From contig CM055198.1 of NCBI GenBank assembly GCA_029224185.1, positions 6,452,210-6,516,209 on the forward strand: a stretch of 64,000 bases of DNA, given 5' to 3'. Shown here one piece after another: positions 55,271-64,000 of this stretch (the first letter of the stretch is position 1; each line of letters starts with the position of its first letter). Below the pieces are notes generated by a model, which searched no databases, had not been told where the DNA came from, and saw nothing but the letters and a program-made list of their open reading frames with translations. Made by a program: the position numbers and the translations under genes. The stretch is from Karalla daura (lineage: Eukaryota > Chordata > Actinopteri > Chaetodontiformes > Leiognathidae).

Positions 55271-58002
55271 CTCTGTCTAACTCGGAGTCATTATTCACCA
55301 CTGTCCCATCATACCAGGGGTTGTTGCTGAAGAAATGGTAAATGGGTGTTCAGGACAGATGAAGCTACTGACAGAATTATCAACACTATTATTGGTGCAG
55401 TTGGAAGGCTGATACACAAAGTCCTAGAGGAATGTAAAAGTAATAACTTGTTTGTGGAAATTATGACTGACTTCCATCTTGATAAAAATATTCCATTTAA
55501 TTCCAGTTTCTAACAATGTAGTAAATTGGCACATTTGACTGCTTTGCTATTTAATATGATCCACTGATGTGTATATTAACTGACAAGCTGCTGTCAATAA
55601 TCAACCCACTGCGCCGTCTAGATGGGCGTTAGGATTCACAGTTGATGTTGGCTGCTCATCATCATTTGTCAGATAAATAACTTGCACTGAAATCAAAACA
55701 GAAACTCTGCATTGGTATTAATAAACTGCGAAAAAAACAAACAAGAAAAATGACATCAGAACTTTGGAAATGGGCTTTATGTGCTTTCATCCCTCAATCT
55801 TAATTTGCTGCTGTCAGAAACGTGAATGCTCCCATTTTGTCAAGACATATTAAATGTCATTTGAAAGTCAGTTTTCATAATTGTATCCGATTGTTCATAT
55901 GCATATCAAGATCTGAGGAGCTTAGCAGAGCATTAGAATATTACCTGTCACTAAATGACAGTATTAAAAATAGACTTTTAAATATGATGCTTTGGAACAA
56001 AATAATAAGACAATTTCACAAAATGCTGAACAGTCGAGGCTCTAATAATGTATATCTAAATTTTACAAACATAATTTCTTCGACTTTTTTGTGCTGGGAC
56101 CACATCTCAATGCCTTTTAGATGGATGAAATAATCCAACTGTCACTCATATTATTGAGCACAATTAAGTCAGTGGGGGCAGAGAGTGAGAGAAGCACTGA
56201 CAGTAGCCCATGGTGCACAATATTTAGACCGTGGATACCAGTTTTCATGCACCGAATGCAAAAGGAAATTCCATCTTTGAGTTTCACTTTTCTTGAGCAT
56301 GAACGGTGTGTGGTAAATATTCATACAAGGTCACGGGAGTAGGAAGCAGGCGCCTAGATAAGTATATTTTAAAGGCAGCATCGTTGCGCTTCAAAGGATT
56401 CAATATCGCCACTGTGCTCCATTTTCCTCACCTTACTGAAGAGTGTCAGGCATAGCACATTAACGCTCATATAGCTGCGAACCAGCAGCCATGCCAGTGA
56501 TTGAATTCTCCTTGCCATTTGCTTGTGACTTGCTCTTCATAAAAAAAAAAAAAAAACACTCCAGAGGTTAGAGAGCTATTTACTGAGGCCGGAGTTTTTA
56601 ACAGTCCACATTTAAACGGACAGTAATAGCAGTGCAACAGGTGAGGATGAGTGTCAAAAAATCCACTGCCTCTGAACCTAACAAGTCAACAGGCTGAGTG
56701 CTCTGCTCCACTTCAGTGTGTCTCCTTGAAAAAGTTCCAATGTGGAGCTTTTAGTGAATGTGAGAGGGCTGATTATAGACTGATGGCAAAGCAAAGGTAC
56801 TCCAGAGTCATTTCTTCCAGCAACCAGCAGACAAACACTCCTCAGAAGGCCTCTTCACCTTGCTCTGACAAAGAGAAGCAGCAGAGCCTCAGATGTGAGA
56901 GCGGACACTTCTGAGGAACCAATTACCGTGTGTCTCACTGTTGAAGCGAGATCTTTCGCATATGTGACAAATATATTAAATACAAACATTCAAATATGAA
57001 GTGAAACATTTGGTCATTTCAAAAAACTAAAATTAGGTGTTGTGTTTTATTTCCAATATACTCTTTGGAGTCAACCACAAGGGTAGAGACCCAGCAAGGA
57101 CATTGCTGAATGGGCTGAGCATTATGCAAGTGGTTAGTAGGCAGAGATACATTTCAGTACCGCTGCCAACCTTTGATACCATGCAAGCCTTTCCCAAGGG
57201 TAGCACATATATAGAACACCTACACAACCCTTTTACCGAGGACATTTTACAGTCTGGAGTGTTTTGGATCGACTCAACTGCATGTTTCAGCTTGCATAGA
57301 GATGTGTTCCGCAGAGAGGCACAGTCTCAATATCCATGTTATGATCATGAAAAGACAAAGAAAAACACATCTGCCTTTGTATATATAAATGAGAGGCACA
57401 GATCAGGGTCATTTCCTTTGGCAGAAACAGTTTCATTTAGTTTTAAAGTGAATGATGTAGCAGAACAAAACAGGAAATGTGGACTAAAACATTTCTGTAA
57501 TTGAATCCATTCTCTGGCTTGCCAAATGTGTCCTTTTTGTATTTCATTATGTTTTCAAATCTCAGCTCCGCACTCAACTTTGGGTTGTTTAATCTTGAAT
57601 GGAGCAAACACACAGCACCATTATTGAAGGCAAATAAAGAGGGAAATGTAGAACTTCTTCTGACTAAACTGCGGCCACTTCAGTCTCATCATTGCTGCAT
57701 TATCTGTATGATTCCTTTGATTTCGGTATCACTTTGTTATGGCTAAAAGGTGAAACTGGAAGCTCAGCGCAATCACCCTTACAGCCGCCTGGTTGTAAAA
57801 AACGGCACTGACATGGAGGGAGTAAGTTGAGCCAATATAATAATGATGATTTTTAAAGAGAAAGACTTTATAGTTGATAATAACATACCCTATAAGTTTT
57901 CAGTATTTAGATATACAATAACACAATAACATTTATGACAATTAAGAGGCCAATGTAACCAAAAGGAAGGCAGTCCTGTAAAATGTGTGAAGCCCCCCCC
58001 CC
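55271..58002. other. Unique sequence, no gene recognised
   Basis: A run of 16 A lies at 56541-56556. A 155-codon frame at 57037-57504 starts with TTG and has no recognised domain; given the window length a frame of this size can arise by chance. Confidence 0.5.
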
Positions 58003-58003
58003 C
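57993..58003 (+). repeat. Poly(C) tract, 11 C
   Basis: Eleven C followed by ATGGG; further short C runs lie at 58026-58034. Confidence 0.85.
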
Positions 58004-61000
58004 ATGGGCAGGGTAGATGCCACAACCCCACCCCAATCTTTTTTTTTTATTATTTGATCTTGCTTTAGGGTGCGCACAGACACAGAGGACAGCGACTCAT
58101 TACAAATTTTATGTCCTGTCTTGCCTTGGATCGCTCCCAGACTGCTGGAAGGGACATCATCCACTGAGAGGTGACATTCTCTCTCCTTTATTTGCTTATA
58201 CATTTTTAATATATCTTAAATTATACATATATTTTTTGTCTTACTTTCTTTTTACCATCAAGTCCAATTGGTTGATTACCATGATCGCCTGCTGTCTGTA
58301 GCTTTCGTTTCACTCAGCATGGAGAAGGGATAGCAAACCCACAGGGATAAGAGCAGTGCTGAAGATTGGAGAGGCTGTTTATTCGTTCTCTCCCCCATGT
58401 TTTCTTTGTGTCTGTCCTGGTGGAGGTCATTGGCAGCACTTACCTAAAACAGAGAGAGCAGAGAGAGAAAAGGGTGGGAAAAGAAATTGAAGAGACATTA
58501 GACCAGGACGAGAGCTCTGATTTGAAGTCTGCAGCAAAGTCAGCCACATTGTGCAATAAATGACTGCGGTAAATGTAGAATGTATGAAATGAGGTTTAGT
58601 GTTGGGGTATTTAAAATAACAGAATGAGTGGAAATCGACTACAGTTGGATGCTGAAGTGGAGGTGGAGCTTTTAAAGCGGACAGCAACTGTGCCAGCATC
58701 CGGCATGTGGGAAGAGAATCAGTGGAGCACTAATGGGTTTGATTCAACCGGAGCTGGCCCGATGGAAGAGGCTCAATGGATTCACTTCAGTTCTTCCAAG
58801 CCGTGGTAACAGCATGTTGCCATATCCCATACTTCAACACTGAAAAGCAAAAACCAAATAAAACAGAGAAACAGCAAAAGAAAATGGCTGCAGTATGCAT
58901 ACAGTATTCTCATACGGTACGTCCACGTTTTTCACCGAGTGGATGAGACGTTCTAAAAAATATGTCCCGTCAATCGGTGGCATTTTCCGAAGGTTTCCAA
59001 TAATATACTGGAGTCTAAGGCCACAGTTAAGGGTTCATGAGTCAGCCTGATAATCCACCTATAGACACCTAAAGGAAGTGGCAGCAGGAGCCGTTTTCAA
59101 AAGCCCCACAATCCATGAGGGGAAGGAGAAAATCTAATCTCATCGTAGCTGCTGATCTGTATCTTAGAGCACTGTAAAGTAATAAGGAAAAGATAAGGAT
59201 ATAATTTAGCTCCACCAAAGTTCATACAATGACACTGGCACAGTGAGGAAATTGGTGAATCTCAATAATCTGAACGGAGCCTGATAAATGAGTAATTTTA
59301 TATAATTTTTTAGCCCAATGCACAGCGAAAATGGCAGACAAAGCATCAATTTCACAGTTCACACTCCATATATTCCTTTATCACTTCCAGGCGATGGTTC
59401 ATCTGACGCAGACAGAGCTGTTAGACTGGCGGAGACACTTTGATCTGCTCATCAGCATACTTCAGATTAGTCTCAGCGTTGTATTCAGTTAATTACGCCG
59501 CACTGTAGTTAATAAATAAGGAATGGTGTGAGATGTCAGTTTTTAATTCAAAGAGATGGTAGATATCATCCTTAAATCTGATCCTTCAAATAGGGTTTAA
59601 TCAATGGCTGATTGTTGGGCTGATCAATAGCAGCACCAATTACATTAACAGGCCAAATTGGCTTTTATTGTCTTTCTGTACAGAAATAGAACAAAGAGAG
59701 AATATGGATTGTTAAGTGTGCAGTCGTGCCAGAGTCTATCTAGCCAGAAATAATGATTTCTGCCTTGTACTTAAAACAAGAGCATCCGCGCTGATGCAAG
59801 AGCTCCTCAGTGCCGAGGATGATTGAAGACCTACACGAGTTGATGACATCCACCCAGAACCTGCATTTTCCACAGTCGCCACCCACCCAGGGAGCCTCAC
59901 AGTGGAGTGCCAGTGTTCGGTCAACTCTGCACATAAAAGCCCCCCCCGCTCCACATTTGCATTTAGAGAGTGTTATGGTTGATTTCCTCGAGAGGATGGA
60001 GGGAGAGAGAAAAAAAAAAGAGCCACAAAGTCATTTTACCTCCTGAACTCTGTCACTTAGTGTCCCCCTCGGACTGACTGTGGGCCTGGAGGGCCAGGCT
60101 GGGACGACAGACGGTCGGCCCCAGACAGCTAAACTCATGTCAAGCCTGTCGACAGCCCTGACACGGAGAAATCAGCTTTCACCTCACACACACTCCAAGA
60201 TAATTACACATCATTAACAAGGTAGGGGGCTTGAAACGTGCTGCAATGAAAGGGGTTGGCCGGCAAAAGAAGGTGGGAATTGAGAAAAGGGTGAGGGGTC
60301 AAGGAAGATAAGTGCGCTGCAGCAAGTTGTACTTAAAGCCCGAGGACTTCAACAAAGATGTATGCCTCTTTTGAATTTGGCATGATCCCAACCTTCCACC
60401 CAGAATCACAAAAAAGCACATTAGCCTCACAAAGCAACGAAAGCCTGGACTTTAATTTAGATTTTGTTGAAGCATGAAATTGCCAGACAAGGTTAAAAAT
60501 AGATAATAACAAGAGTTTTGACTGACTTAAATTTGGAGCTGCAACTGCCTGTGCAGGATGTAATATTAAGTCTAAGCTGTGGTAGCACTGCTTTCGAGAT
60601 AGCAGTGTAGTCTCCTGGTTGACCAATCCACCAGATGTCAAATGGCTGTTTGATACATAGCTGGGAAATTCAATGCAGACATTTGCAAGCGGAAAATGAT
60701 ATTCAAACAAAAACCTGCTGAACAAATGATATCCCTGCCAGCCTCAGCTAAAACTGATTTCTTCTAATCATTTATTACTATTCATTTTTGTTTCTAATTA
60801 TATATACTTCCCTATAGCTTATATACATTCAGCTATAAATAATAATAAACCATGTGATAAAATCAAAGACTAAATTGGGGTGCTGATTCAGCTGCTACAT
60901 TGCCATTCTGATCAATGAGGGAACATGATTATGTTCAATATGAGTAATAACTAATTTATTTCAGTAATTCTACAGGTTAGAAATTGCAAGAACGGTACTG

Positions 61001-61322
61001 TGACCTGAACCAATGTTTTTTTGGATTTGATCACACAGTAATTTAATGAGGAACTGGCTTTTGGTGGCAAAATCGGGACTGCAGAAGAATCCAGAAGCTT
61101 TGAACTTCACTGGACTAGTGTTACTGAACACAATACCGATAAGAACCCAAACATGATCTACATAACTATAACAAAAAGAAAACTATTCTCCCCAGAAATA
61201 GCATGTTAGTTCAACCCAATTTCTTTATCTTTGTTTCCCTTCTTCTACATAAGCTGGGAGGGTAGAGGAACCCACATAGAGCTTTCCCTCCACTAGTTGA
61301 GCAGAAGATATTTTCTAACTAG
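58004..61322. other. Unique sequence, no gene recognised
   Basis: The block at 59230-59530 is non-repetitive and rich in homeodomain-type words (cagattagt, gttaattacg, gttaataaata). It is a candidate conserved non-coding element only. Confidence 0.45.
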
Positions 61323-61349
61323 CTGGTCTCAACTCAGTTATGAGACCAG
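61323..61349. other. 9-bp perfect inverted repeat, 9-nt loop
   Basis: The arms ctggtctca (61323-61331) and tgagaccag (61341-61349) are exact reverse complements around actcagtta. Confidence 0.75.
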
Positions 61350-62329
61350 TTTAGTGACGTGCCGCTCTACAGTAGACATGCACGTATGCTTTATAAAATA
61401 ATGCATTTGTGGTAGCCAGTGGGACTCGCGGCGTGTGTTTCTCATGAGCCGGCAGATAAAGGGCCAGACGGCGCCTCATTTCATTATGAAGCAGAATGTG
61501 AAGAACAAGGGGCCCATGTCTCTGTTTGATGTTGGATCTGATGCAAACGGAAAGGGAGCAGAAGAAATGTGGCCGCCTTGACTGACAGCTGGAAAATGAA
61601 ACAGAACCACAATCTGCATTGGTGCATGACTGCACGCATGTACAGTATTTGAAACTCATTTACACCGTGTGCCCTCGTCTACATTGTTGTTGACAGGTTG
61701 GTGTGTATTGTTGCATGCGTATGTTTACGGCATCAACTACTTCCTAATTGGCATCAAATACCAGATTAGAAGCAAGTAAATCTTACATGTGGTGGAAAAA
61801 GCCACTCATATTTAAGTAATGAGCAAACGCGTGGTTTTTGCAAGCGGCCCATATTTGTTACGCATTTGTCAGAAGATGTTTTGTCTCTGCTGGCTTTTAT
61901 TGTATTAACGGCTCAGATTTTGCTGGCTGTGCCTTGTGTCTGTGCTGCTGAGTTTGGTGATTTAGTTTTTGTTAATTGAGAAAGACACAGTGTCCATGGA
62001 AACGGATCAGGAGAGATGAAAGCAGGGGAAAGAATAATGCTCCTTCCAAACAATAAATGGGTGACGTGGATAATCACCGCTTATAAGAAAAATCTTTGAA
62101 AAAAATATTGGGTCAATAACTGTGTGGTTTTACATAGGACTATTATAATTTATTTTCACAGGGAAGAAAGAAAATGCTATTCTCCATTTTCCCGTCTTAT
62201 TTATTTCATGGGCACTGCACATTAATAAGCTGAAGTTTTGCCATTTTGTAGCTTGAGAAATCGTGTCTATTTTGTGAGATCTGGGCAGTGTTTGCAGAGC
62301 TGTGACAGCTGAGTGGGAGAAAAGTGAGA
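61350..62329. other. Unique sequence, no gene recognised
   Basis: No organised feature was seen. Confidence 0.5.
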
Positions 62330-62449
62330 GTGAGAGTGTGTGTCCTGTGGTGGACTGGTACCTGTCCATGGTGTTTTTCCTGCTTTCGTCCTACGGGCAA
62401 TGGGGATACGCATAGGTACCAGCAGAAGTAACAGTGGGTATAGGGTAGG
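62330..62449 (+). repeat. 3' part of the dispersed teleost-type repeat
   Basis: 'cctgtggtggactggtacct', 'gtccatggtgtttttcctgc', 'gggcaatggggatacgcata' and 'gtaccagcag' follow the tail of the family (gatggactggcgacctgtccagggtgt---cctgc---gcaatggggat--g-accagca). The 5' part is missing, as in the 6.3-kb copy. Confidence 0.7.
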
Positions 62450-62906
62450 TAAGTTCATTGGTGGATGTTACAACACGGTAATGGATATATCAATATTTCT
62501 TTGACATTTCACATTTTTATGATGTTCACATTGATCTTTGACTCCATGTAAAATGGGTTGGCTGGTGTTCTCCTACATGTGTGCAACTGTGAAACATGAA
62601 AATATTCATGTCCCCACGTTTTTCCTAAAATCACCTGAATGAATGATATTTGTAAAACGAAGGGTTGTTAGGGTTGAGTCCACGCGCATGCTATTCCGGG
62701 AACAACTCGTAAAAATATTAGCTGAAGTGTATGATGAACACTGGTGCTCCCTCCCTTCAAGGACACATTTAGTAGCACAACAAATCATTTGAACAACAGA
62801 GAAACATAAAATCACAGAGTGATTTACAGCACTTTTAATACATTGGAATGAGAGGAGTAATTGCCGCCATCATTACCTCCTCGAGACTGGGAAATGAAGG
62901 TGCGCG

Positions 62907-62908
<2 letters not shown>

Positions 62909-62946
<38 letters not shown>
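62909..62946 (+). repeat. (AG)19 microsatellite
   Basis: Thirty-eight uninterrupted nucleotides of AG preceded by TGCGCGCA and followed by degenerate GAGC/AAGA units. Confidence 0.97.
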
Positions 62947-62949
<3 letters not shown>

Positions 62950-64000
62950 GCAAGTGAGCGAGCAAGAGATAAAGGACACAGAAAATTGATATTCAGGTGA
63001 GGCCTCTTTAGTGAACCAATGTAGGAAATCTTGGCAGACTGAAAAAAGATGTCGGCCTTCCAAGGTGAAAGCCAAATGGAAGATGACAAGCAAAGCAGAA
63101 GAGGAATGGGTAACAAGCCTTTAGTGCCAGCCTGCACAGAGAGACAAAAACCTGATGCATGCTCCGCTTCGCCATCGCTCTCTGCCTTCATTTAATACAT
63201 TGACAACAATGTCACAGTGCATCCCTCCCACTTCCAGACACTGATTGATACAAGATTTATATCTCTGGTATCTTCTTTACATAGTACGCCATTTATATGA
63301 CTTGCAGTTGCTGCCCTGGGCAACTTTCACCTCCAACGTACCAGCCTGTTGAGACACAGTGACAGAGTACATAATATGGGAATGGAGATCTTGTCACTCA
63401 GTGCACTACGGGTGCAAAAGCCTGGAGGCCTGCGGTCAAAGTCTGTGAAAGGATTTTCTGTCGTCCAACTTTTCTGTAGGGCTACAGTAGAAGAAATTGA
63501 AAAGAATATTCTCATTAATTCAATGGCAGTTTGCAGCAGGCTATACATAGCTCAGTCTAGTCTGTCACTGTCAGCTCAGCATATAAAAGGTAACATGGAC
63601 CAAAATAAAGTTGGCAGGAGAAGAAAGATGGACTTCATGAGATAAGACCATGGTCTCGATTTTAGCCATTCCCATGATGCTTCGCTGTGCAAAAAGAGCA
63701 CCCTGTAACTACTTACGTGACATAACTGCATGACCTTTGATTTTAAAGCTCCAGTAACTAGACACCATCCTAAGATCCTAAGACCCATGAGAGCTCAGTA
63801 GTCGATATTAGATTATTACATGGATTCAATTTGAAGAAGGCTTAGATTTTAACCTCTGCTTTGCCACCGGTTGCCATGGTTGTGGCACACACAAATTACA
63901 GACGTGTTCAAAATGCTGGTGCACAGACCTATACCTGGACCACATTCTGCCCCTGTCCAATGACAAATAATTACATTTAGTGACACCTTTTCAGTACTAT
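62947..64000. other. Unique sequence, no gene recognised
   Basis: Frames at 63349-63645 (98 codons) and 62835-63191 on the minus strand have no recognised domain, and the latter is inflated by the AG repeat. Confidence 0.5.

Noticed and set aside
57037..57504. 155-codon plus-strand frame
   Set aside because: It starts with TTG, has no recognised domain or splice-like ends, and a few frames of this length are expected by chance in 64 kb read in six frames.

Overview
The window reads as non-coding DNA from a teleost fish. The evidence is the very high density of long (AC)n/(GT)n microsatellites and several dispersed repeats of types widespread in fish genomes: tail-bearing interspersed repeats, a palindromic hAT-like MITE, an L2/Rex-like LINE reverse-transcriptase remnant, and LINE 3' ends of the 'tttattgatccc' and 'aataaagccaattttgattctgat' types. 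The species cannot be named from this. Base composition is moderately AT-rich with short GC-richer patches.

I recognise no intact protein-coding gene, tRNA, rRNA, snRNA or known microRNA. The open frames are short, many lie inside CA/GT, CT or purine tracts, and none shows a known host protein domain. The window is best explained as a gene desert or the interior of a very long intron. One GC-richer open block at 32.96-33.11 kb has consensus-like splice sites and symmetric phase 1-1, and is offered only as a candidate exon.

Layout. 0-5 kb: AT-rich unique sequence with an old dispersed repeat at 1.5 kb. 5-8.2 kb: the first (AC)29 array, a repeat tail at 6.3 kb and a purine-rich tract at 7.4 kb. 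10.4-11.3 kb: a broken LINE reverse transcriptase (+) and an unrelated LINE 3' end (-). 15.3-16 kb: a dispersed repeat carrying a nearly perfect inverted duplication, then (GT)29. 17.5 kb: a C-rich Pro/Ser/Ala frame. 22.7-23 kb: a dispersed repeat with (GT)30 grown inside it. 25-25.4 kb: two G-quadruplex-type tracts on opposite strands. 27.3-28 kb: a MITE with a recognisable 8-bp target duplication, then a facing CA/GT microsatellite pair. 32.7-33.1 kb: a CTAC-type tetranucleotide tract and the candidate exon. 36.4-41.7 kb: a dense cluster of dinucleotide arrays. 41.9-44.3 kb: a pair of NRF-1-like sites, an old repeat with nested hairpins and a CpG-richer block. 52.3-53.2 kb: GC-rich sequence with the two large CA arrays, the second about 152 nt long. 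54.5-55.3 kb and 62.3 kb: further copies of the 6/15/22-kb repeat family. The remainder is unremarkable unique sequence in which a few blocks could be conserved non-coding elements; that needs alignment to other fish.

No interacting gene set or novel molecular system is visible. The most informative structures are the inverted duplication at 15.5 kb, the MITE at 27.4 kb, the LINE remnant at 10.5 kb, the candidate exon at 33 kb, and microsatellite growth at a fixed site of a dispersed repeat at 22.9 kb.
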